Part shown: one piece after another, positions 1 through 5,485 of the stretch
Layout: each line of letters starts with the position of its first letter
Position numbering within the stretch: the stretch's first letter is position 1
Assembly: GCA_947625585.1 (NCBI GenBank)
Contig: CANQOZ010000081.1
Coordinates: 1-5,485, forward strand
Reading direction: 5' to 3'
Source: an uncultured Eubacteriaceae bacterium
GTDB taxonomy: Bacteria > Bacillota > Clostridia > Eubacteriales > Eubacteriaceae
Length of the DNA stretch: 5,485 nucleotides
Translations under genes and position numbers: made by a program
Notes under the pieces: generated by a model
Databases searched by the model: none
What the model was told of the DNA's origin: nothing
Seen by the model: the letters and a program-made list of their open reading frames with translations, nothing else

Positions 1-1176
1 AAAACTTTACAATTAGCTCAAAATTCGTTAAATCAGTTAAATACTTTTATATTAGATCGGGGGATAAGAGATGAACCGTTAAATCCTGAAATAACACTGA
101 AACCAGTTGTAAATACAGTTGATTCCATTTCACTCGATCCTGAATTTATTAATCTTTCAACTGTTTCAGGTGGAATTAATTCATCAACTATAACTGCTAA
201 AATTCTTCCAATTGGTATGTCAGTTCAGGTTGGATGGAAGATTGAGCCAGAATCTGTTGCTACAATAACTCCAGGACCTAACAATTCGGCAATAGTAACA
301 GCAGTTAATGAAGGGACTGCTATTATTACTGCAAATGTGGGAAATATTTCAACGACTGTACCTGTTGTAGTTTCAAATAGTTCACTCGTAGCTAATCAGG
401 TAAATATAATTTCAACCTCACCGGATTATTATACTGTTCAAGTTCGAACAGTTCCTAATTCAGCAATAAATGCTACAGAGAAAGCAAAACAGGTTAGCAT
501 TTTTACATGGAGTAATCTTGGTCAAACAGATATAAATGCTAAAGTTGCTACAGAAACCGAACCAGGCAGTGGAATTTTTGAACAAACTTTCCCGGTTAAT
601 AATAATCCTGTTAATAATTATTATGATCAAGCATCTAATATTAAAATTCACGTATATGGTTCAACTGTAACTGGACAGAATGGTGAGATGATTTTTAATG
701 GAAATTATAATTATTTATCTGAACAGAACTGGAGTGATCAAATAGCTGTAACAGCTTATAGCCAGGATCTCGGATTTGTCCTTCCAACTGTCGGTAATGA
801 TGCTATTGCTGGTACTACCGGTCGAAATCTTGGATTAGAAGGAATTAGATTATCAACGCCAATTGAAGGAGTCCAACTTGTCTATGATGTACATGTTGAG
901 AATTTGGGATGGATGGATCAGGTTTCTTCTGGAACTTATGCAGGAACAATGCATCAAAATCTACAAATTGAGGCAGTTCATATAAAATTGGCAGGACCAA
1001 ACGCAAATAATTATTCTGTTCAATATCAAGCTCATATCCAAAATCTAGGTTGGCAAGATTGGGTAAGTGATGGTGCCTTAGCAGGGACAACTGGAAACCA
1101 TCTTAATATTGAGTCATTATCAGTTAGGTTAGTTCCAAGTGGGACACCACTTCCAGAAAATACTAGATCATCTTAA
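1..1176 (+). CDS. Surface/secreted protein with Big_2, GBS Bsp-like and ChW repeats (5' partial)
   Basis: The frame is open from the first base to the TAA at 1174-1176, giving 391 residues of C-terminal sequence; the true start and any signal peptide lie upstream. Residues 1-40 (with the segment LNQLNTFILDRGIRDEPLNP) I do not recognise; they may be the tail of an upstream domain. Residues about 41-124 look like a bacterial Ig-like Big_2 domain (V-DSISLDPEFINLS at the start, then GTAIITANVGN). Residues about 146-236 resemble a GBS Bsp-like repeat (VQVRTVP, FTWSNLGQTDI, KIHVYG). Residues about 245-378 hold three ChW (clostridial hydrophobic W) repeats. These modules occur in extracellular proteins of Firmicutes, often attached to peptidoglycan hydrolases or adhesins, so a cell-wall-associated role is inferred; the activity cannot be told from this part. 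It ends PLPENTRSS with no membrane segment, so it is not sortase-anchored. No clear terminator follows. Confidence 0.85.
   Translation, partial: KTLQLAQNSLNQLNTFILDRGIRDEPLNPEITLKPVVNTVDSISLDPEFINLSTVSGGINSSTITAKILPIGMSVQVGWKIEPESVATITPGPNNSAIVTAVNEGTAIITANVGNISTTVPVVVSNSSLVANQVNIISTSPDYYTVQVRTVPNSAINATEKAKQVSIFTWSNLGQTDINAKVATETEPGSGIFEQTFPVNNNPVNNYYDQASNIKIHVYGSTVTGQNGEMIFNGNYNYLSEQNWSDQIAVTAYSQDLGFVLPTVGNDAIAGTTGRNLGLEGIRLSTPIEGVQLVYDVHVENLGWMDQVSSGTYAGTMHQNLQIEAVHIKLAGPNANNYSVQYQAHIQNLGWQDWVSDGALAGTTGNHLNIESLSVRLVPSGTPLPENTRSS
733..1134 (+). repeat. Three ChW (clostridial hydrophobic tryptophan) protein repeats
   Basis: Three tandem units of about 40 residues, encoded at roughly 733-852, 874-990 and 1018-1134. 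They share the pattern (N/D)LG(W/F), then a V/S/G stretch, AGT, NL-IE or NLGLE, and a closing hydrophobic strand (IRL, IKL, VRL). Units 2 and 3 are closest (ENLGWMDQVSSG against QNLGWQDWVSDG). Unit 1 has Phe where the usual glycine-tryptophan sits (DLGFVLP), so it is the most diverged. The repeat is seen at protein level; the DNA copies have drifted. Confidence 0.85.
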
Positions 1177-1264
1177 ATAAAAATAGAAAAACCATATTAG
1201 AATGAAAGAATGATTAAATTCAAATTGAATAAATAATGAAGATTATTGTGTTTAAATTATTCAT

Positions 1265-1270
1265 AGAGGA
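1265..1270 (+). promoter_or_regulatory. Ribosome binding site deciding between two tandem ATG codons
   Basis: AGAGGA stands in front of two adjacent in-frame ATGs at 1274 and 1277. The first leaves only 3 bases of spacing and the second leaves 6, so the second ATG fits the usual spacing better. The protein differs by one Met. Confidence 0.6.
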
Positions 1271-1273
1271 AAA

Positions 1274-1828
1274 ATGATGAAGGAAATTTCAGTTTATGAT
1301 TTAAGATTTAACCCATTTGGATTAGTAGCCAAAGATTGGGCCTTAGCTACTGCAGGTGATGAAAATAAATACAATACTTTAACGATTGCTTGGATTGAGT
1401 TTGGTTCCTTGTGGAACAGTTTACAAGGACAACAAGGATTTTTTGGAGCTCCAGTTATTTCAATTTTTATTCGCCCACAAAGATATACAAGGCAGTTTAT
1501 TGATGAACAGGATTATTTTACTGTTTCAGTTTATGATGAAAATTTCAAAAAACAGTTAATGTATCTTGGATCGCATTCCGGAAGAGATGAAGATAAACTC
1601 AAAGCTGTTAATATGAAAGCAAGCTTTATCAATGGAATCCCTTATGTTGATGATGCTGAAATAGTTTTTATTTGCAAAAAATTGTATCGAGACCCATTCG
1701 AAGATAATAATTTCGAAAATGAAGAAATAAATAGTCGAACATATCCACAAAAGGATTACAGCATTCAGTATATTGGAGAAGTTGAGAAAGTTCTTATATC
1801 TGATAATGCTCTTAAGAAATTCACTTAA
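1274..1828 (+). CDS. Flavin reductase-like domain protein (FMN-binding, flavoredoxin type)
   Basis: A 184-residue protein of the flavin reductase-like (split-barrel FMN-binding) family, which binds FMN and in known members transfers electrons from NAD(P)H or a partner protein; the substrate of this one is unknown. Visible family features are an N-terminal strand that ends in WALATAG (22-28), the segment NTLTIAWIEFG (34-44), the FMN-contact stretch IRPQRYT (66-72), FIDEQDYFTVSV (75-86), and SGRDEDK (102-108) followed by a C-terminal GEVEKVLI strand (168-175). The length is typical. Compared with what I remember of the family, the loop around residues 48-59 (NSLQGQQGFFGA) looks a few residues long. 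Start 1274 is listed, but 1277 is the better-spaced start. It is 97 bases from the upstream gene and is followed by a strong terminator, so it is probably a single-gene transcript. No membrane segment; cytosolic. Confidence 0.88.
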   Translation: MMKEISVYDLRFNPFGLVAKDWALATAGDENKYNTLTIAWIEFGSLWNSLQGQQGFFGAPVISIFIRPQRYTRQFIDEQDYFTVSVYDENFKKQLMYLGSHSGRDEDKLKAVNMKASFINGIPYVDDAEIVFICKKLYRDPFEDNNFENEEINSRTYPQKDYSIQYIGEVEKVLISDNALKKFT

Positions 1829-1857
1829 TTGTTAATTGTGTTAAATGATTATGGATT

Positions 1858-1896
1858 AAAAAGAATTCCTGAAGCTAGGCTTCAGGAATTCTTTTT
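1858..1896. terminator. Bidirectional rho-independent terminator, perfect 18-bp stem
   Basis: The left arm 1858-1875 begins AAAAAGAATTCC and the right arm 1879-1896 ends GGAATTCTTTTT. The arms are exact reverse complements over 18 bases with the 3-base loop TAG. There is a T run on the + strand and, because of the A run at the left, also on the - strand, so it can stop both convergent transcripts. The right arm also encodes the stop codon (1882-1884) and last four codons of the - strand gene. Confidence 0.92.
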
Positions 1897-3081
1897 ATCA
1901 AATTCATTTGTTTCAGGATCGTATTCTGTCCAGTTAAAAGTAGTATTAACTACCTTAACATCTTTCTGTTTTAATTTTCTTTGAACAAATTCACTAAATA
2001 ATCGATATAAGACCGAGAATATTGGAACAGCTGTTAACATTCCTATTAATCCGAAAAGTTTACCGCCAATAGCTACAGCTCCTAAAACCCAAAGATCAGG
2101 TAATCCTAATGAATCCCCAATTAGTTTTGGATAGATAAAGTTTCTAGTTATAAAGAGAATCGATAATATAACGACTGAGAAGATTATAGCCTGAAAAACA
2201 TTAACCGTAACAATCAAGAAAAATCCAATTCCCCAGCATATTATGGCTCCAAATAGAGGGATAATAGAGAAAACTGCAATTATTGATGTAATCATTAAAC
2301 TGTATGGCAATCTTAAGATTAAACTAATAATCAAGTAAGCAACAGCCATAATGAAAGCATCCAATACTCTACCAAAAATAAAATATTTAAAATCATCACT
2401 AGTTAAATGAGCAATGTAGAAGATCCTATTAGCATGAGCTTTATTAAACAATGCATATACTATTTCTTCGCTTTGCTTCTTTAAACTTTCCTTATACATT
2501 AGAAGGTATAAACTAAAAAGAATAGCTATAGCAATAGAAGTAATACTTTTTGTAGTTTTAGATACTATAGAAAAGGTGCCTGTTAATGTCTTTGGTAGAT
2601 CATCTTTCAAGAACCGACTAATTGAATTACTAAAAGTACTCGTTGATAATTTAGTATCTGTTATTCTTCTAGATAGTGCGGGATAACGGCTTGTAATATT
2701 AGCTAGTTCTGTTTCAAGATAATTTAATATTCCAGGTATCTTAACAGCTAATGATCTTAAAGCTTCAATTAATTGTGGAACAATTATTAATATTAAAACT
2801 ACAAAAACAATAAGTATTATTAATAAAGAACAAACTAGGCTTAATGTTCTTGCTATTTTTGGATTGCTTATTCTATAAAATACTTTGTCATCAAACCAAC
2901 TCATTAAAATGTTAATTACGAAGGCGATACAGCCACCTAGAACTAGTGAACTTATAGCGTTCCAAATCCATATAACTATACTTCCAAAGTGCTTAGCATA
3001 AATTACAATTGCTAATAAAAAGAAAGCTAATATAGAAATTGAAACCCAAAATCTAACTTTTTTACTTTTTAAAAATTCCAT
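1882..3081 (-). CDS. AI-2E/PerM family integral membrane transporter
   Basis: A 399-residue polytopic membrane protein of the AI-2E transporter (PerM-like) family. Hydrophobic segments lie at about 9-29, 34-60, 78-101, 175-197, 235-257, 260-285, 287-312 and 333-362. A soluble-looking loop at about 105-170 separates the third and fourth, as usual in the family. Family motifs are FSIIPLFGAII (271-281) and YPKLIGDSLGLPDLWVLGA (317-335), then GG and AVP (351-353). The family name comes from TqsA, which exports autoinducer-2, but other members move other solutes or ions and the substrate here cannot be assigned. The charged C-terminus is cytoplasmic and its last residues (FDKKNS) are encoded in the terminator. 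The start is preceded by a weak site (TTGGAATTGAA then ATG). It is transcribed towards the flavin reductase gene and away from the parS region. I see no convincing promoter for it. Confidence 0.9.
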   Translation of the reverse strand: MEFLKSKKVRFWVSISILAFFLLAIVIYAKHFGSIVIWIWNAISSLVLGGCIAFVINILMSWFDDKVFYRISNPKIARTLSLVCSLLIILIVFVVLILIIVPQLIEALRSLAVKIPGILNYLETELANITSRYPALSRRITDTKLSTSTFSNSISRFLKDDLPKTLTGTFSIVSKTTKSITSIAIAILFSLYLLMYKESLKKQSEEIVYALFNKAHANRIFYIAHLTSDDFKYFIFGRVLDAFIMAVAYLIISLILRLPYSLMITSIIAVFSIIPLFGAIICWGIGFFLIVTVNVFQAIIFSVVILSILFITRNFIYPKLIGDSLGLPDLWVLGAVAIGGKLFGLIGMLTAVPIFSVLYRLFSEFVQRKLKQKDVKVVNTTFNWTEYDPETNEFDKKNS

Positions 3082-3213
3082 TTCAATTCCAATCTATAGA
3101 TCGCCAATGATCTTTAAGATTAAGAATTTTTATACCCATTTATTTCGGTAAAATTTGATTTAGTTCAAGTTAGAACAGAATATTACATTTTGGATACAAA
3201 TACTTTGATTTAA

Positions 3214-3233
3214 AATGTTTCACGTGAAACATT
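3214..3233. promoter_or_regulatory. parS: parS centromere-like site (ParB/Spo0J binding), copy 1
   Basis: AATGTTTCACGTGAAACATT is a perfect 20-bp palindrome that contains the full Firmicutes parS core TGTTTCACGTGAAACA (3216-3231) with no mismatch. ParB loads at such sites, spreads, and recruits SMC to organise and segregate the origin region. It lies between the divergent starts of the AI-2E gene and the methyltransferase pseudogene, 29 bases before the pseudogene's ATG. Confidence 0.95.
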
Positions 3234-3251
3234 AGCACTAACCTTGTTTAT

Positions 3252-3256
3252 GAGGA
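3252..3256 (+). promoter_or_regulatory. Intact ribosome binding site of the methyltransferase pseudogene
   Basis: GAGGA stands 6 bases before the ATG at 3263. The site still looks functional although the reading frame stops after seven codons (TGA at 3284). Confidence 0.55.
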
Positions 3257-3262
3257 ATAGTA

Positions 3263-4005
3263 ATGAATATAAACTGGGATGCTTGAAAGTATTCAGATAC
3301 TTTTCGGTATTTATCTAATTATGGCGAAAACATTTTAATCTTAGTTACTCCTAGTTCTAAAGGATTAACAGGATTAGATATAGCTTACAGAGCTGAAAAT
3401 TTAAAAAAATTTAATGACTTTGCGTTTCAACAATTGGAATTGACGATTCAAGAAATATAATTGAAATATCTAAAAACAATTATCCTGAGCTAACTTTTAG
3501 GAATGAGAATGCCTTAACATTTCAATTAGAAGAGCCAGTTGATTTAATTTTTTTCAATGCTGTATTTCATTAGATAGGTGGAGAAGATTAAAAACTTTAA
3601 TAAGAATCTCAATTCGAATTTAAACCTGGAGATAATCTTGCTTTAAATTTGGAAGTATCAATTATTTTAAAACAGTTCATACTATTTTATTAGAAGGATT
3701 TGAAAAGATTGATTACCATTATTAATTTTTTTATTCATCAATATCTGAATATTCTATCTGTCTGAAATAGACGACTTTTGAGTTGTAATGATTCTATACT
3801 TTATACATTTATCGGAGCTTGAAAATCCTGGTGGAATTGAATCTTGGATTAGAACATTTATAAAATCACCGTTTGATGATATTCCTGAGAATGATAGAAA
3901 CAAAATCTTAAAAACTACTGTAATCATCTCCGAGACAGTTTGTTTATCAACAATAAATGGTATCTTGATTTTACAAGAATTTGGATGAAAGCTATTAAAT
4001 TATAA
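3263..4005 (+). pseudogene. Decayed class I SAM-dependent methyltransferase
   Basis: When frames are joined, a whole methyltransferase of about 247 codons can be read, a normal length for the family. It begins MNINWDA, TGA (3284), then KYSDTF and LSNYGENILILV. The motif I position (3374-3397) reads LDIAYRAE. The frame changes near 3436 to GIDDSRNIIEISKNNYPELTF, then PVDLIFFNAVFH with TAG (3571) where the family has Trp, and TAA (3589) where Gln is likely. A region of mixed frames follows around 3595-3648 (a FKPGD relic of LKPGG), then FGSINYFKTVHTILLEGFEKIDYHY, TAA (3723), FFYSSISEYSI and TAG (3768). The next frame, 3788-3925, gives ELENPGGIESWIRTFIKSPFDDIPE. The last shift near 3922 gives NHLRDSLFINNKWYLDFTRI and ends at TAA 4003-4005. 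With at least five in-frame stops and four frame changes it cannot make the enzyme. Trans-aconitate methyltransferase-like is the nearest group I can suggest; the substrate is unknown. Confidence 0.85.
3970..3998 (+). promoter_or_regulatory. Possible sigma-A promoter for the aldo/keto reductase
   Basis: TTTACA (3970-3975) and TATTAA (3993-3998) are separated by exactly 17 bases, a 5/6 and 4/6 match to the consensus. The transcript would start near 4005, inside the 3' end of the pseudogene, and carry the second parS site in its 5' leader. AT-rich DNA gives such matches by chance, so this is tentative. Confidence 0.3.
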
Positions 4006-4023
4006 TTCTTTTCCATATTTAGT

Positions 4024-4043
4024 AATGTTTCACGTGAAACATT
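4024..4043. promoter_or_regulatory. parS: parS centromere-like site (ParB/Spo0J binding), copy 2
   Basis: The same perfect 20-bp palindrome as the first copy, AATGTTTCACGTGAAACATT, with core TGTTTCACGTGAAACA at 4026-4041. It lies 19 bases past the pseudogene's stop and 47 bases before the aldo/keto reductase start. The two sites are 810 bp apart, centre to centre. Confidence 0.95.
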
Positions 4044-4090
4044 GGATATAAAATTATGAAATAATAATGTTTGGATTCAGGTAAAGTAAG

Positions 4091-4918
4091 ATGAAGGATT
4101 ATAAATTAAATAATAATGACACTATTCCAGTTATAGGATTTGGAACTTATAAAGTTCCTAATGAAAAATTAGAAAATTGTATTAAAACCGCTTATGATTG
4201 TGGTTATCGTCTATTTGACACTGCACAAATGTACAATAATGAAATTGAAGTTGGAAAGGCCCTAAAAAATTATGATCGTAAAAGTTTCTTCTTAACAACA
4301 AAAGTTTGGCCTAGTGACATTATTAACAATAATATAGAAGATTCTTTAGATCAATCGTTAAAGAATTTACAAACGGATTATCTTGATTTGTTCTTACTTC
4401 ATTGGCCTGTTAATGAATTGATTTCTTATGAGTTTAACAAGTTAAATCGAAGTGCTTGGGAAGTAATGATTAAACTTATGGAAAGCGGTAAAACAAAAGC
4501 AATCGGAGTATCAAATTTTACACCAAAATACTTACAGCCAATTATGGATTCCTTAGTAATTCCAGCTGTTAATCAGATTGAATTTCATCCTGGATATCTT
4601 CAAAAAGATACAGTAAACTTTTGTCAAGATAACGGAATTTTAGTTCAGGCATGGTCTCCACTTGCTCGTGGTCGAGTTGATAATACTCCAATTTTAGAAC
4701 AACTAGCAGAAAAGTATAATAAAAGTATCTCGCAAATTATCCTAAGATTTATTATTCAAGAGAAGGTTATTCCAATTCCAAAAGCTACTTCAAAGGAACA
4801 TATAAAAGATAATATTGAGGTTTTTGATTTTGAATTAACAGAATCTGAAGTAAATGAAATTTATAATCTTCCTGAAATGGGTCATTCCGGTTATCATCCT
4901 GATACTTTTACTTTGTAG
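4091..4918 (+). CDS. Aldo/keto reductase (2,5-diketo-D-gluconate reductase-like)
   Basis: A complete 275-residue NADPH-type aldo/keto reductase, a cytosolic (beta/alpha)8-barrel enzyme that reduces aldehydes or ketones to alcohols; the length is typical of the prokaryotic AKR5-like group. The catalytic tetrad is present: Asp43 and Tyr48 in GYRLFDTAQMYNNE, Lys71 in LTTKVW, and His104 in LLHWP. Other family marks are VIGFGTYKV near the start, IGVSNF (138-143), NQIEFHP (161-167) and QAWSPLARG (186-194). In the C-terminal cofactor signature (229-241, IPKATSKEHIKDN) Lys231 is kept, but His237 takes the place of the Arg usual in NADPH-dependent members. The physiological substrate is unknown. The Shine-Dalgarno site is weak (AGG at 4079-4081, 9 bases before ATG). 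A hairpin array follows within 31 bases and may end its transcript. Confidence 0.95.
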   Translation: MKDYKLNNNDTIPVIGFGTYKVPNEKLENCIKTAYDCGYRLFDTAQMYNNEIEVGKALKNYDRKSFFLTTKVWPSDIINNNIEDSLDQSLKNLQTDYLDLFLLHWPVNELISYEFNKLNRSAWEVMIKLMESGKTKAIGVSNFTPKYLQPIMDSLVIPAVNQIEFHPGYLQKDTVNFCQDNGILVQAWSPLARGRVDNTPILEQLAEKYNKSISQIILRFIIQEKVIPIPKATSKEHIKDNIEVFDFELTESEVNEIYNLPEMGHSGYHPDTFTL

Positions 4919-4948
4919 AACTTTTATTAATTTCAAATACTAAAAATG

Positions 4949-5026
4949 AAAATTCTACTTTTTCTACTGTAATAGTAGAAAATTCTACTACTTTTAGTGG
5001 AATTAGTAGAAAAAAGTAGAATTTTT
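4949..5026. repeat. Phased array of TTCTACT/AGTAGAA heptamers with hairpin potential
   Basis: Six exact copies of one heptamer in 69 bases: TTCTACT at 4953, 4962 and 4983, and its complement AGTAGAA at 4974, 5005 and 5015. A one-mismatch copy (AGTGGAA) lies at 4996. Start-to-start steps are 9, 12, 9, 13, 9 and 10, about one helical turn. The outer arms 4949-4968 and 5005-5025 pair over 20 bases with one bulged A, and the inner arms 4973-4980 and 4983-4990 form an 8-bp hairpin. The right arm ends in a T run (5022-5026). It may be a multi-site operator for the gene that starts at 5039, a terminator for the aldo/keto reductase, or both. Confidence 0.8.
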
Positions 5027-5029
5027 GTA

Positions 5030-5035
5030 AAGGAG
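5030..5035 (+). promoter_or_regulatory. Strong ribosome binding site that decides the ATG at 5039
   Basis: AAGGAG is a near-perfect Shine-Dalgarno site, only 3 bases from the ATG at 5039-5041. In the same frame upstream a GTG at 4997 is possible, before the TAG stop at 4976, but it has no such site and lies inside the heptamer array. The ATG is therefore preferred. Confidence 0.65.
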
Positions 5036-5038
5036 TAT

Positions 5039-5485
5039 ATGAATCAAAGATTAAAAGGTAAAAATTTTGAAGATTCGCCTTCTAAAAATCAGAATTTAAC
5101 ATTTGAAGAAGTAGAGAATTTTATAAAATTAAAAAACTATAAGGTTGAGAAAGATAAGTTATTTGATTTATTTAAAAAAGATGATAGTAAATTTACTAAT
5201 CTAGCTTTACTTTTTTCCGATCAAAATCCATTTGATATTTATTTAAGTGGATTTTCGGATCACAATTTTATTGATGCAACCTTCAGAAAAGAATTTAAAG
5301 GATCAGTTTTAAAACAACTCTGCGATATCTTTCATTTCTTTAGTAGTGAACTTCAAAATTCAACAAAATATTTTAAAGATCTGGAATATGAAAAATTAGA
5401 TTATCCAAAAAATTTAATTGGAGAAATAGTTGTTAATGCTATTGCTCATAGAGATTACTCATTTTATGGACCAATTTTAATTAAT
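5039..5485 (+). CDS. ATP-binding protein of the AlbA_2/HATPase_c_4 class, lacking the AlbA domain (3' partial)
   Basis: 149 residues are seen and the frame runs off the window. The segments match the middle of large proteins that pair an N-terminal AlbA_2 (Schlafen-like) DNA-binding domain with a GHKL-type ATP-binding domain (often labelled RecG-like or putative transcriptional regulator). They are DSPSKNQNLTFEEVE (12-26), FTNLALLFSDQNPFDIYLSGF (52-72, the usual NLALLLSD stretch), KGSVLKQLCDIFHFF (87-101), and the ATP-site helix GEIVVNAIAHRDYSFYGP (128-145) with Glu129 and Asn133 in the N-box position and the typical HRDYS. In these proteins about 200 residues of AlbA domain normally precede this part. 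Here the frame upstream holds at most 14 more codons, so the gene begins at or near the domain boundary. It may be a 5'-truncated relic or a short form with its own good ribosome binding site. A regulatory role is inferred from the class only. Confidence 0.75.
   Translation, partial: MNQRLKGKNFEDSPSKNQNLTFEEVENFIKLKNYKVEKDKLFDLFKKDDSKFTNLALLFSDQNPFDIYLSGFSDHNFIDATFRKEFKGSVLKQLCDIFHFFSSELQNSTKYFKDLEYEKLDYPKNLIGEIVVNAIAHRDYSFYGPILIN

Noticed and set aside
460..1090. Two open frames on the - strand inside the ChW protein gene
   Set aside because: They lie opposite a well-supported coding region, have no recognisable domains and no ribosome binding sites; they are shadows of the + strand gene.
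1137..1152. Small hairpin AAGTGG-GACA-CCACTT near the end of the first gene
   Set aside because: It lies before the stop codon with no T run after it and only six base pairs; it is unlikely to be a terminator.
1144..1173. Possible sortase anchor, LPENT near the end of the ChW protein
   Set aside because: It does not fit LPXTG (two residues lie between P and T), and no hydrophobic segment or charged tail follows.
1556..1750. A 64-codon open frame on the - strand inside the flavin reductase gene
   Set aside because: It is antisense to a conserved domain protein and shows no family features.
3100..3215. Promoter for the AI-2E gene (TATAAA on the - strand near 3130)
   Set aside because: The only -35 at the right distance (CAAATT) is a poor match, so the call would rest on AT-richness.
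3788..3988. A 66-codon open frame that begins with ATG, between the parS sites
   Set aside because: Its sequence (ELENPGG, ESWIRTFIKSPFDDIPE) is the C-terminal part of the methyltransferase read in one of the pseudogene's frames, and it has no ribosome binding site. It is a fragment, not a gene.
1882..4005. A quorum-sensing link between the AI-2E transporter and a SAM-using methyltransferase
   Set aside because: The family name does not prove AI-2 transport, the methyltransferase is dead and not of the AI-2 pathway, and the genes are divergent. Adjacency alone does not support a joint function.
4949..5026. CRISPR array
   Set aside because: The repeated unit is only seven bases, occurs in both orientations, and the gaps are 2-6 bases apart from one 15-base stretch with the near copy; there are no spacers.

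Overview
The window is AT-rich DNA from a low-GC Gram-positive bacterium. The Shine-Dalgarno sites, a ChW-repeat surface protein and parS sites of the Bacillus/Lactobacillus type all point to Firmicutes. Lactobacillaceae or a close lactic acid bacterium is my best guess; I cannot name a genus. Two perfect copies of the ParB-binding site parS lie about 0.8 kb apart, which suggests a chromosomal location in the origin-proximal domain.

Layout from left to right. (1) The 3' end of a secreted or cell-surface protein with a bacterial Ig-like (Big_2) domain, a GBS Bsp-like repeat and three ChW repeats; its N-terminus lies outside the window. (2) A flavin reductase-like FMN-binding protein on the + strand. 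(3) A perfect 18-bp-stem bidirectional terminator whose right arm also encodes the end of the next, convergent gene. (4) An AI-2E/PerM-family membrane protein on the - strand. (5) A region of about 1 kb with no intact gene. It holds two identical 20-bp parS palindromes that bracket a heavily decayed class I SAM-dependent methyltransferase pseudogene, recognisable from start codon to stop codon across several reading frames. (6) An intact aldo/keto reductase. (7) A dense array of TTCTACT/AGTAGAA heptamers that can also fold into a long terminator-like hairpin. (8) The 5' end of an ATP-binding protein of the AlbA_2/HATPase_c_4 class that starts after the point where the DNA-binding AlbA domain would normally be, and runs off the window.

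The genes do not form one operon or pathway: they have different orientations, gaps or terminators between them, and unrelated products. The most notable parts are non-coding: the parS pair around a dying gene, the helically spaced heptamer array in front of a headless regulator-like gene, and the coding/terminator overlap.
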